This document shows positions 25,626 to 34,611 of a stretch of DNA of 43,569 bases, piece after piece. Made by a program: the position numbers and the translations under genes. Every line of letters starts with the position of its first letter. Position 1 is the stretch's first letter. Source of the stretch: Flavobacteriaceae bacterium (lineage in GTDB: Bacteria; Bacteroidota; Bacteroidia; Flavobacteriales; Flavobacteriaceae); contig PBHD01000005.1 of NCBI GenBank assembly GCA_002719315.1, positions 29,237 through 72,805 of the forward strand. Reading direction: 5' to 3'. A model generated the notes under the pieces. That model was not told the origin of the DNA. It worked only from the letters and a program-made list of their open reading frames with translations, and made no database searches.

Positions 25626-27545
25626 TTACGATTCTAATTTAAACCTAACATTTTCAACACTTTTCTTAGTTCCAACTAAAGTAACCGTGTCTCCCAATCT
25701 TAACCTTGTGAATCCATGAGATATTAGAACTTGTCCTGCTCTAATTACTGATAAAACGATAACATCTGTCGGAAATCTCATGTCTCTTAATGTCATCCCA
25801 TGAATATCTTTATTTCGAATAACAACATCAACTGTTTCCTGATTTTTATATAATCCCAATAAAATAGATGTAGCATTAGGAGATCTAACAAAATGATCAA
25901 GTAGATTTATCATTGCAAGTGATGGATCAATAATTCTAACCCCCAAATCAACTAATTTATCATATATTTCTCTTTCTCCATTATATCTAACTATTATATC
26001 TTTTGTTCCATATGAATCATAAATAATTTTAGATACATCATAATTTTGCTTATCAGATAACAAACAAACAATTGCATCTGCTTTTTTTAATGATAATAGT
26101 TCAAATGATTCTGGAGAAATATTTTTTATACTTATAATTTCTAAATCAGTGTTCTTTTGATCATTTAATTCTTCTAAAGAAATAATTGTTGGAACCCATC
26201 CTCCCTTTTTTAAATTCATTGCAAGAGCAATTGATTGACTTTCTAATCCAAAAATCATAACATCTTTAATCCCGTCAAAATCAGGAGTTTTATGTTTTAA
26301 ATTACTTTCATTAGTAAAATTAATTGACCATTTAAATAATGGATCTCCAACCAATTGATTAATTACAATTATTCCAATAATTATAGTTTGAAATTCTAAA
26401 CCCCATGTTGGAAATTCAGAAGCTATTATAGTTGTCAAGCCTAATGCAACTCCGGCTTGAGAAACATAAGGCATCCAAGATATAAATAAATATGACTTAT
26501 CATCTTTAGATGCCAAAACTCCAAATATTCCTCCCAAAAACATAGTAAAAATTCTTAGAGAAAACAGGGCAATTGCAATCCAAAAAACTTGGATTAAAGT
26601 TTGAAAAGATAAAGAGGCTCCAATTAAAGTAAAAAAGACAACATAAATAGTTGGGCTAATAGTATGAAGAAGTTCAATAAATTCTATCCTGTTTTTAGAA
26701 TAATTGGTTATATAAAAACTTCCTATTATGCATATTAATAATGGTTCTAATAAAATTTCATGAGTTAAAATTTCTCCTGTTTTTTCTTTTACAAAGAAAG
26801 AAAAAACATATACACTATATCCAACGAGAATAATTAGCCCCCCTTTTAATAGATTAAAGATTTCAACCGAAAGAATTAGATTCAAAAGTTTTCCAATTAA
26901 TATTCCTAAAATGAATGATAATATTAATTCTGAAAAAAGAAAACCCAAAAAAGTAATTCCAAATTGATCCCCATTTACAATTGACTTAGAAACTGTAAAA
27001 CAAATAGAAAATAAAATTATTACTAATACATCTTTTACCACAGTAACCCCTATTGCAGTTTTGGTAAAAGGGCCATTAGCTCTTAACTCATTAATTACTG
27101 CAATAATTGATGATGGAGATCTTGCAACAAAAATAACACCAAACAAAACAGAAACTACAATTTTTGTTTTATCGTCTAAACTATTCATAAATGGAATTTT
27201 TGATGCAAAGAAATAAATCACCCATGCACTCAAAATCAGAGTTACAAAAAGCTGGCCAATAGTCATCCACTTTATACTTGAAATTCTACTTCTCAAATCT
27301 TTTATATATAATTCCGCTCCTGCTGAAAAAGCTATTATTGCCAATGCTATACTATTAAGAAAATTTAATTTTGGTAAAGTTTCAGAAGGTATAAAGTTTA
27401 ATAAAGATGTCCCTGCTATAATTCCCGTAACTATTAACCCTGTTACTAATGGAAATTTAATTTTTTGAAAAAATTTTGCTATTTGATTCCCTGCTATAGC
27501 GACCATTCCAAACCCAATTAAAAGAATCAAAAAGTCTAAATTCAT
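25626..27545 (-). CDS. CPA2-family cation:proton antiporter with TrkA-N/TrkA-C domains
   Basis: The protein has 639 residues. The first 400 form about 12 membrane segments of the Na+/H+ exchanger (CPA2, KefB/C-like) family, with the AFSAGAELYIKDL motif at about 72-84 and ARSPSSIIAVINEL at about 140-153. A TrkA-N-like Rossmann domain follows at about 415-530. A TrkA-C domain at about 560-637 includes RAGQVLISHGFTRLRLGDTVTLVG. It would exchange K+ or Na+ for protons across the inner membrane, gated by nucleotide or ligand binding. It converges on the esterase gene. Confidence 0.88.
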   Translation of the reverse strand: MNLDFLILLIGFGMVAIAGNQIAKFFQKIKFPLVTGLIVTGIIAGTSLLNFIPSETLPKLNFLNSIALAIIAFSAGAELYIKDLRSRISSIKWMTIGQLFVTLILSAWVIYFFASKIPFMNSLDDKTKIVVSVLFGVIFVARSPSSIIAVINELRANGPFTKTAIGVTVVKDVLVIILFSICFTVSKSIVNGDQFGITFLGFLFSELILSFILGILIGKLLNLILSVEIFNLLKGGLIILVGYSVYVFSFFVKEKTGEILTHEILLEPLLICIIGSFYITNYSKNRIEFIELLHTISPTIYVVFFTLIGASLSFQTLIQVFWIAIALFSLRIFTMFLGGIFGVLASKDDKSYLFISWMPYVSQAGVALGLTTIIASEFPTWGLEFQTIIIGIIVINQLVGDPLFKWSINFTNESNLKHKTPDFDGIKDVMIFGLESQSIALAMNLKKGGWVPTIISLEELNDQKNTDLEIISIKNISPESFELLSLKKADAIVCLLSDKQNYDVSKIIYDSYGTKDIIVRYNGEREIYDKLVDLGVRIIDPSLAMINLLDHFVRSPNATSILLGLYKNQETVDVVIRNKDIHGMTLRDMRFPTDVIVLSVIRAGQVLISHGFTRLRLGDTVTLVGTKKSVENVRFKLES

Positions 27546-27677
27546 AAAATTTTTTATTTTTTAAATATAAGCAAAGCTGAGATAAATTTTTATAATAAAA
27601 ATTTAAGACTTTATTTTATAATTACTAATGTTAATATGTTTAAATAGTTAATATTAAATTAGTAAAAAAAAAGTCTT

Positions 27678-28688
27678 ATGAATTCAAATAAATATTTATT
27701 AATCTTTCTGTCTTTTTTTATATTATCAAATTGTAAAACCAATTCAAATAAATATATAGGCTCAATTGAAATTATAAATGATAATGCTTATCGTTTTATT
27801 TCCTCATCAAGTAAGGTTGAAATCCTGGCTTCCGGTTTTAGTTGGTCTGAAGGTCCTGTTTGGTCTTCAAAATTAAATGGTGTTATTTTTACTGATGTTC
27901 CTGAAAACAAAGCGTATTTATGGACTGAAAAAAATGGATTAGAGATATTTTTAGATCCTAGTGGAAAAACTGGTTATCCAAAAAATTCTGCAAATGGTGG
28001 GGCAAACGGATTAATTATTAATTCTGAAGGAGAATTAATTCTCTGTCAACATGGCGATCGTAGACTAGCTAAATTAAAGGTTTGGCCTTCAAAAAATCCT
28101 GAGTTTGAAACTATTGTCGATAATTATAATGGTAATATCCTTAATAGTCCTAATGATCTTGCTATATCAAAAGATGGATCAATCTTTTTTACTGATCCCC
28201 CTTATGGATTAGCAAATCAAGATCTTGACAATTTAAAAGAAATTAATTTTAATGGTGTTTATAAATTTAAAGACAATAAACTAAAATTATTGATAAATAA
28301 TTTAAGCCGGCCAAATGGTATTGCGCTTTCAAATGATGAAAATTTCCTTTATGTTGCAAATTCTGACAAAAATATTCCTATAATAAATGTTTATGAAATT
28401 TCTAATGACACTTTAATTAATGAAAAAGTATTTTTTGATGGATCTAATCTTACTAAAACAAATAAAGGTTTATTTGATGGGTTAAAAGTACATTCATCTG
28501 GAACAATTTTTGCTACTGGTCCAGGGGGTGTTTTAATAATTGATAATACTGGAAAACATTTAGGAACAATAAACCCCGGAAGCAGAGTCGCAAATTGTGC
28601 TTTTGATAAAAAAGAAGACTTTCTTTACATGACCTCTGATAATAATTTAACTCGAATTAAAATAAATTATGACCCTTTATCCTATTGA
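27678..28688 (+). CDS. SMP-30/gluconolactonase-family lipoprotein
   Basis: The protein has 336 residues with a lipoprotein signal (FFILSNC, Cys at about residue 19). The six-bladed propeller has FSWSEGPVW (about 54-62), FTDVPENKAYLW, ANGLIINSEGELILCQHGDRR (about 111-131), SPNDLAISKDGSIFFTDPPYG (about 155-175) and RPNGIALSNDENFLYV, all typical of calcium-dependent lactonases. It probably hydrolyses a sugar lactone or similar ester in the periplasm. It overlaps the following MBL gene by 20 bp. Confidence 0.88.
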   Translation: MNSNKYLLIFLSFFILSNCKTNSNKYIGSIEIINDNAYRFISSSSKVEILASGFSWSEGPVWSSKLNGVIFTDVPENKAYLWTEKNGLEIFLDPSGKTGYPKNSANGGANGLIINSEGELILCQHGDRRLAKLKVWPSKNPEFETIVDNYNGNILNSPNDLAISKDGSIFFTDPPYGLANQDLDNLKEINFNGVYKFKDNKLKLLINNLSRPNGIALSNDENFLYVANSDKNIPIINVYEISNDTLINEKVFFDGSNLTKTNKGLFDGLKVHSSGTIFATGPGGVLIIDNTGKHLGTINPGSRVANCAFDKKEDFLYMTSDNNLTRIKINYDPLSY

Positions 28689-29520
28689 AGCTGGAAATTT
28701 TAAATTAGACGGAGGGGCCATGTTTGGAGTCGTTCCAAAACCTTTATGGGAAAAAACCAACCCTGCTGATCATAATAATAAAATTGAGATGGCAACTAGA
28801 TGTTTGTTGATAGAAGACGGAAAAAGCCTAATATTAATAGATACTGGATTTGGAAATAAACAAAGTGAAAAATTTTTTAGTTACTATGATTTATGGGGAA
28901 ATTACTCCATTGATAATTCATTAAAAAAATATGGTTTTACTAGAAATGATGTAACTGATGTTTTTTTTACACACTTACACTTTGATCATTGTGGAGGGGC
29001 TATTGAAAGAAAAAAAAATGGAACCCTCTCTCCAGCATTTAAAAATGCAGTTTTTTGGGTTCATGAAGATCACTGGAATTGGGCTAAAAACTCGAACGTT
29101 AGAGAAAAAGCATCTTTTATTCCTGAAAACATTAACCCAATTAAAGAAAGTGGACAGCTAAAATTTATAAAAGGTAAAGGTCCGATAATAACTAATTATA
29201 ATTTTTCATTTGATATTCTTACTTTTGACGGTCATACTGAAAAGCAAATGCTTCCTTTATTAAAATATAAAAAAGAAACTATTGTTTTTGCTGGTGATCT
29301 CATTCCTACTATTGGACATATTCCTGTTCCATATATAATGGGTTATGACACAAGGCCATTAAAAACACTTGAAGAAAAATCTCTTTTTCTTGATAAGGCT
29401 TTAAAAAACAATTATCTTTTATTTATGGAGCATGATGCAGCGAATGAATTAATCTCTTTAAAAAAAACAGAAAAAGGTGTGCGTTTTAAAGAGAGTTATA
29501 AATTTGATTCTTATTTTTAA
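28669..29520 (+). CDS. MBL-fold metallo-hydrolase
   Basis: The protein has 283 residues. The zinc motif THLHFDHCGG (about residues 103-112) is the HxHxDH signature. Further ligands are likely in FDGHTEKQM (about 186-194) and FAGDLIP (about 206-212), and in a final MEHDAA stretch (about 252-257). It resembles AHL-lactonase and related hydrolases; substrate unknown. It begins inside the end of the SMP-30 gene, so the two are translationally coupled and may act on a related lactone. It has no signal peptide and should be cytoplasmic. Confidence 0.88.
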   Translation: MTLYPIEAGNFKLDGGAMFGVVPKPLWEKTNPADHNNKIEMATRCLLIEDGKSLILIDTGFGNKQSEKFFSYYDLWGNYSIDNSLKKYGFTRNDVTDVFFTHLHFDHCGGAIERKKNGTLSPAFKNAVFWVHEDHWNWAKNSNVREKASFIPENINPIKESGQLKFIKGKGPIITNYNFSFDILTFDGHTEKQMLPLLKYKKETIVFAGDLIPTIGHIPVPYIMGYDTRPLKTLEEKSLFLDKALKNNYLLFMEHDAANELISLKKTEKGVRFKESYKFDSYF

Positions 29521-29533
29521 AATTATAATACCC

Positions 29534-31084
29534 ATGCAAAATATATACATTTTACTTTTATTAATTTTCTTCATTAAATGTGGTACTTTAAAATTTTCTA
29601 GTGACCCTATAGTTATAAACAATCAAAACAAAGGGAAAGAAAAAATAGATGAAAGTGAGAAAAAAAATTGGTTTCTTTTAGATTTAAATAAAGATAGCAT
29701 TCCTGGAATGAGTGTAAACAAAGCAAAAGAAGAGCTTTTAAAAAATAAAAAGGGGTCTTCTGTTATAGTTGCAGTTATAGACTCCGGAGTTGATATAGAA
29801 CATTCTCTAATTTCTGAATCAACATGGTTTAACAAAAAAGAAATTCCAAATAATAACATAGATGATGACAAAAATGGATACGTCGATGACATAAATGGCT
29901 GGAATTTTTTAGGAAAATCTGATAAAGAGAATATGGAATATGTAAGGCTTATAAAAAATACCTCTAAAAACGATTCTCTCTACAATATATACAAAACTGA
30001 AATAGAAGAAGTTAAAAATACCTCTAATCAAAGAATTGAAAGAGGTAAAGACCTTATTAAAAAATATACTAAATACGATAGTATAATTCGTTCTGTATTA
30101 AATAAAGATTCTTATTCGTTAGATGATGCCGAAAAGATAAACTTTAAAACTTTAGATGTGCTTGATGCCATTGATTTTCTCAAATTTTTTAAAAAAAATA
30201 GCTTAAGCATTGAAAGATTAGAAGGTGCAATTAAATATTATAACAATAGATTAAAATATCACATTAATCTAGATTTCGACGGAAGGTCAATAGTAGGTGA
30301 TGACCCAAATGATATTAATGATACCAATTACGGAAATCCAAATGTAATTGGTCCAGATAAAGATTCTGCAGATCATGGAACTCATGTTAGTGGAATTATT
30401 TTATCAATATATGATAATGTCAAAATCATGACTTTAAGGGCCGTCCCTGATGGTGATGAATATGACAAAGATGTAGCATTAGCTATTAGATATGCTGCAA
30501 ATAATGGTGCTAAAATAATAAATACAAGCTTCGGCAAGTCTTACTCTCCTCAATCTGATTGGGTATATGATGCCATTAAATATGCTGCAAAAAAAGATGT
30601 CCTAATTATAAATGCTTCTGGAAATGATTCTGAAAATATTAATCCTGGATTAAATAAAACCTTTCCTAATGATGAAATAAATGGTAAAGAAATTGCAAAC
30701 AACATGATTAATGTTGGGGCTTCTACATACATGTATAGTGAAGACCTTCCTGCTTACTTTACTAATTTTGGTTCGATAAATGTAGATCTTTTTGCTCCTG
30801 GGTATCAAATATATTCTTCTGTTCCAAATAATAAATATGACTTTAATAGCGGAACTTCCATGGCAGCGCCTAGTGTAGCCGGTGTTGCTGCTATAATTAG
30901 ATCTTTCTATCCTAAACTTAAGGCACCAGCGATTAAAAAAATCCTTCTTGATTCAGGAATTCCCATGTATAACTCTTTGAATAATCCAGATTCTCAAGAA
31001 CTCGTTTCGCCAGAAAATTTATCAAAATCAGGAAAAATTGTTAATTTATATAATGCATTAATTCTTGCTTCAAAAACAAAATAA
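29534..31084 (+). CDS. S8-family (subtilisin-like) lipoprotein serine protease
   Basis: The start is set at ATG 29534 because it gives a lipoprotein signal (YILLLLIFFIKC, Cys at about residue 16). A 19-residue longer reading frame exists, but it has no signal-like start. The 516-residue product has the catalytic Asp83 in VIDSGVD, His281 in DHGTHVSG and Ser442 in NSGTSMAAP. About 150 extra residues lie between the Asp and His, as in other flavobacterial members. It should degrade proteins in the periplasm or at the cell surface. It is followed at once by the M1 peptidase gene. Confidence 0.9.
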   Translation: MQNIYILLLLIFFIKCGTLKFSSDPIVINNQNKGKEKIDESEKKNWFLLDLNKDSIPGMSVNKAKEELLKNKKGSSVIVAVIDSGVDIEHSLISESTWFNKKEIPNNNIDDDKNGYVDDINGWNFLGKSDKENMEYVRLIKNTSKNDSLYNIYKTEIEEVKNTSNQRIERGKDLIKKYTKYDSIIRSVLNKDSYSLDDAEKINFKTLDVLDAIDFLKFFKKNSLSIERLEGAIKYYNNRLKYHINLDFDGRSIVGDDPNDINDTNYGNPNVIGPDKDSADHGTHVSGIILSIYDNVKIMTLRAVPDGDEYDKDVALAIRYAANNGAKIINTSFGKSYSPQSDWVYDAIKYAAKKDVLIINASGNDSENINPGLNKTFPNDEINGKEIANNMINVGASTYMYSEDLPAYFTNFGSINVDLFAPGYQIYSSVPNNKYDFNSGTSMAAPSVAGVAAIIRSFYPKLKAPAIKKILLDSGIPMYNSLNNPDSQELVSPENLSKSGKIVNLYNALILASKTK

Positions 31085-31085
31085 A

Positions 31086-32915
31086 ATGAAGTTTAATTTC
31101 TTTCTATTAATTGGCATATTTTTTTCTGTTTTTAATTTATATGGGCAGAACTATTGGCAACAAAGAGCAGATTATAAAATGAGTGTAAAAATGGATGTGA
31201 AAACATTTCAATATCTAGGAAGTCAGACAATTAATTACACAAATAATTCTCCAGATACATTAAATAAAGTTTTTTTTCATCTTTTTTTTAATGCTTTTCA
31301 GCCTGGAAGTGAAATGGCTGTTAGAATAAAATCTGGTGCTGATAAAAATACTCGATTCAAAATTGATATAGACACACTTAAACCAAAGGATATTGGAAAA
31401 TTAGCTGTTTTAAACCTTAAACAAGATGGTGTTTTAATTGAATCTGAATTATCCGGCACAATTCTTGAAGTTTCTCTAAATAATCCAATTGGCCCAAATC
31501 AATCAACCGTTTTCTCCATGGATTTTTCTGGTCAAGTTCCATACATGGTCAGAAGAGCTGGTAAAAACTCTAGGGAAAATGTAGCTCTTTCAATGGCGCA
31601 ATGGTTTCCTAAATTGGCTGAGTATGATTATGATGGCTGGAATGCAGAACCATATTTAGGAAGAGAGTTTCATGGTGTTTGGGGAAGTTATGATGTTGAG
31701 CTTTTTATTGACAAAAAATATACTGTTGCTGCAAGTGGAATTCTTCAAAACCCAGAAGAGGTAGGTCATGGGTATTCTAAAACAAAAAAAGGTAGATCAA
31801 AGAGAGGATTATTAAAATGGCATTTTATAGCAAATAATGTTCACGATTTTACCTGGAGTGCAGATCCCGATTACATTCATGATATATTTCCTGGTCCTAA
31901 TAATGTTGATCTTCACTTTTTCTATAAAAATGACAAGGAAATTATTGAAAATTGGAAAAATCTTCAACCGAAAACAGCAGAATTAATGGCCTTTTTTAAT
32001 AAAAATATTGGGCCATATCCGTATAAACAATATAGTGTTGTACAAGGCGGAGATGGTGGTATGGAGTACGCAATGTTAACTTTAATAACTGGGGGTAGAG
32101 ATTTTGACGGCCTCTTAGGGGTTACCTCTCATGAGTTAGCTCATTCCTGGTTTCAGCATGTCCTTGCTACAAATGAAATGAAACACGAATGGATGGATGA
32201 AGGCTTTACTTCATATATTGCTACAATTGCAAAAAATGTTGTCAATGAGGAAGACAATTACTTTCCTTTAGAGAGATTTTACATAGACTATATAGATTTA
32301 GCTTTATCTGGTAAAGAAGAACCTCAAATGACAAATGCTAATAGATACAAATACAATATGGGTTATGAATATACTGCATACAGAAAAGGTGCTGTTTTTC
32401 TTAGTCAACTAGGTTATATAATTGGGGAAAAGAATTTAGCTGAAACTCTAAAAGAATATTACAGAGAATTTAAATTTAAACATCCTACCCCTAATGATTT
32501 CAGAAGAGTAGCCGAAAGAGTTTCTCAAATTCAACTTAAGTGGTATCTAACCGATTGGACTCAAACAATTAAAACTATAGATTATAGTATTAAATCTGTT
32601 GAAACCAAAAAAAACACATCAAAAATCACCCTAGAAAGGGTTGGGGAAATTCCTATGCCTTTAGATATATTGGTAAACTTTGATGATGGTAGTCAAGAAT
32701 TATATTACATTCCTATACCTTTAATGAGAGGGGAAAAAGAAAACCCATACTTAATAGAATGGTCTATATTAAAGGATTGGCCTTGGGCTATTCCCGAATA
32801 TAGTTTTAAAATAAATATTGATAATAGGCAAATTTCTTCTATAATTATTGATCCAACAATGCTTATGGCTGATGTAAATAGAGAAAACAATCTTTATCTT
32901 TCTGAAAAAAACTAA
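31086..32915 (+). CDS. M1-family metallopeptidase (aminopeptidase-like), exported
   Basis: The start is ATG 31086, which gives a signal peptide (MKFNFFLLIGIFFSVFNLYGQ). The 609-residue protein has the zinc motif HELAH (349-353) and Glu372 in WMDEGF, the HExxH-18-E pattern of M1 (gluzincin) peptidases. An upstream GGMEYAM takes the place of the classical GxMEN exopeptidase motif. It begins two bases after the S8 protease stop, so the two peptidases are made together and probably digest imported or surface-bound protein. Confidence 0.93.
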   Translation: MKFNFFLLIGIFFSVFNLYGQNYWQQRADYKMSVKMDVKTFQYLGSQTINYTNNSPDTLNKVFFHLFFNAFQPGSEMAVRIKSGADKNTRFKIDIDTLKPKDIGKLAVLNLKQDGVLIESELSGTILEVSLNNPIGPNQSTVFSMDFSGQVPYMVRRAGKNSRENVALSMAQWFPKLAEYDYDGWNAEPYLGREFHGVWGSYDVELFIDKKYTVAASGILQNPEEVGHGYSKTKKGRSKRGLLKWHFIANNVHDFTWSADPDYIHDIFPGPNNVDLHFFYKNDKEIIENWKNLQPKTAELMAFFNKNIGPYPYKQYSVVQGGDGGMEYAMLTLITGGRDFDGLLGVTSHELAHSWFQHVLATNEMKHEWMDEGFTSYIATIAKNVVNEEDNYFPLERFYIDYIDLALSGKEEPQMTNANRYKYNMGYEYTAYRKGAVFLSQLGYIIGEKNLAETLKEYYREFKFKHPTPNDFRRVAERVSQIQLKWYLTDWTQTIKTIDYSIKSVETKKNTSKITLERVGEIPMPLDILVNFDDGSQELYYIPIPLMRGEKENPYLIEWSILKDWPWAIPEYSFKINIDNRQISSIIIDPTMLMADVNRENNLYLSEKN

Positions 32916-33244
32916 TCATAGCATTATATAAATTAAAAAAAAAGTCTTCATTTGATAGTCTCTTTAAATTAGGTAAGAGTCTAAACACTGGACATTTTTC
33001 TATAATTTATTTAAAAGATAATGAAGATTCTTCTTTTTTTTACGCTGTAATAGTTTCTAAAAAAACTCTTTCGCTTGCAATAAATAGAAATAAAATGAAA
33101 AGAAGAATTAGAGAGGCTGTTATAAAAATTCATTCTGAAACTAATTTAAAAAACCTTTCTATTGTAATCATTTATAAGTCTAGAAATATAATAAGCTTCA
33201 AAGAAATTATTAAAGATCTTTCCTTTATATTTGAAAAATTATAA
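32915..33244 (+). CDS. rnpA: Ribonuclease P protein component, apparent ATC start
   Basis: This frame encodes about 109 residues with the RnpA signature NRNKMKRRIREA (about residues 55-66), FDSLFKLGKSL (about 14-24) and the expected final helix. RnpA binds the catalytic RNA of RNase P to process tRNA 5' ends. The frame opens after a stop at 32903-32905 and has no ATG, GTG or TTG before the conserved part. ATC at 32915-32917 overlaps the M1 stop as TAATC, like the TAATG coupling seen at 19242, and is the best start; ATA at 32918 is the alternative. The nearest ATG lies inside the RNA-binding motif and cannot be the start. Confidence 0.88.
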   Translation: MIALYKLKKKSSFDSLFKLGKSLNTGHFSIIYLKDNEDSSFFYAVIVSKKTLSLAINRNKMKRRIREAVIKIHSETNLKNLSIVIIYKSRNIISFKEIIKDLSFIFEKL

Positions 33245-33247
33245 TCC

Positions 33248-33694
33248 TTAAAAATAGTACATTGCACAATGTGGTATTTCATCTTCTATATAATTTTCTC
33301 CTTTAAAAACAAAACCACATTTTTCATAAAAATTTTGTAAATGTTTTTGTGCTGATATTTTAATTTTTTTTTCTTTATAGCACTCTTTACATGTGTCAAT
33401 TAGTTTTTTAACTAGCTCATATCCAAGTTTTTTATTTCTGTTTTTTTCTCTTATAACTATTCTTGTTATTGCAGTATAATTTTTATAATAATCATTTGGT
33501 TTAAATATTCTTCCATAGGCTATACAATTATTATTTGCATCTAAAGAAAATATGTGAAGGGCCTTTTGATCTTTTTCATCAATATCTAAGTATGGACACT
33601 TTTGCTCTAAAACAAAAACTTCCGATCTAAGTTTTAAAATGGAATATAAAGTATTAATATCTAATTGATTAAACTTTTTCACATTCCACTTCAT
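33248..33694 (-). CDS. ElaA-type GNAT acetyltransferase
   Basis: The 148-residue protein has LRSEVFVLEQKCPYLDIDEKDQKALHI (about 21-47), which marks the ElaA group of GNAT proteins. The acetyl-CoA site TRIVIREKNRNKKLGYELVKKLI follows at about 78-100, then a final AQKHLQNFYEKCGF. The ATG at 33692-33694 overlaps the rpiB stop (ATGA), which favours this start over a TTG six bases upstream. The substrate is unknown. Confidence 0.87.
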   Translation of the reverse strand: MKWNVKKFNQLDINTLYSILKLRSEVFVLEQKCPYLDIDEKDQKALHIFSLDANNNCIAYGRIFKPNDYYKNYTAITRIVIREKNRNKKLGYELVKKLIDTCKECYKEKKIKISAQKHLQNFYEKCGFVFKGENYIEDEIPHCAMYYF

Positions 33695-34122
33695 TGGCAA
33701 GGAATTTTTTTTATTCTTTTTAAATGTCTTCCTCTTTCAAATTTTGTATTTAAAAAAACTTCTATTATTTGTAATGTTTTATTTATACTAATAAACCTCG
33801 CTGGTATACTCAAAATATTAGCATTATTATGTAATCTTGATAATTTTGATAGATCCACATCCCAACAAAGTGCCGCTCTTATTTCTTTATGTTTATTTGC
33901 TGTCATAGCTGCCCCATTTCCACTTCCGCAAATTATAATTCCTATAGCTGCTTTTCCTTTTTTAATATCTTGTGCAACCGGGTGAATAAAATCTGGATAA
34001 TCTACACTTTCTTTAGTGTTTGTTCCATGATTTATTGTTTCTATGTTTTTATTTTTTAAATAATCAATTATTTGTTTTTTATATTCAACTCCTGCATGAT
34101 CATTTCCAAGACTAATTGTCAT
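33691..34122 (-). CDS. rpiB: Ribose-5-phosphate isomerase B
   Basis: The 143-residue protein has the RpiB/LacAB fold, with NDHAGVEYK (about 7-15), VDYPDF (about 40-45), ICGSGNGAAMTANK (about 64-77) and EIRAALCWD (about 80-88). The Cys of ICGSG is the usual active-site base. It interconverts ribose-5-phosphate and ribulose-5-phosphate in the pentose phosphate pathway. It is translationally coupled to elaA and starts at the left edge of the AT-rich putative origin gap. Confidence 0.94.
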   Translation of the reverse strand: MTISLGNDHAGVEYKKQIIDYLKNKNIETINHGTNTKESVDYPDFIHPVAQDIKKGKAAIGIIICGSGNGAAMTANKHKEIRAALCWDVDLSKLSRLHNNANILSIPARFISINKTLQIIEVFLNTKFERGRHLKRIKKIPCQ

Positions 34123-34611
34123 TATGTTTTTTTTAGTAAGTTAATAACATCTTAACAATTGTAGATGTTTTTTTTATTTTATGTTAATATTTTTTAATTT
34201 TTTTTTAAAATTATTATTTATTTTTTACTCTATAAATTTTAATCAACACTACAAATTTAATTTTCATTTTATTTATACATTTTAATAACAAAATAAAATC
34301 ATTTTTTAACAATTATAATTATCTTAATTATTAATATTTTTTTTTTTCTGACTTTTTAACAACTGTTTATATTTAGTATAAGTTTATATGCTTCAGCTTT
34401 TTATTATGTTTATTATTTATTATAATTTGTTATAAAAGTTTGATTAATAAACAATCCAATTTTTTTTAAGTTTTTTTATATAATAAATCAACATCCTATA
34501 TAATACATATAACATTATTTATAATTAATATATAATAACTTAATGATATTAATATGTTAATGCAAAATCCTTTATAGTAATTTAGATCTCATAATATAGA
34601 ATACATAAAAT
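34123..34611. other. Probable replication origin region (oriC), extremely AT-rich gap
   Basis: This 489-bp gap lies between divergent rpiB and rnr and contains no reading frame of note. It is strongly AT-rich with long T runs. TTTTTAACAA occurs twice, 50 bp apart (34303-34312 and 34353-34362), and TTAACAATT also occurs at 34152-34160. These repeats could be initiator-binding sites. No consensus TTATCCACA box was found. G-versus-C preference at third codon positions changes sign between genes to the left and right of the gap, as expected at an origin. Confidence 0.5.
34303..34362 (+). repeat. Two TTTTTAACAA words in the origin candidate
   Basis: Exact 10-bp direct repeats sit at 34303-34312 and 34353-34362. 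In DNA this AT-rich such words may be chance, but the position between rpiB and rnr makes them worth noting. Confidence 0.45.

Noticed and set aside
34123-34611. Consensus DnaA boxes (TTATCCACA)
   Set aside because: None was found by eye; only TTAACAA-type words repeat, so I do not annotate DnaA boxes.
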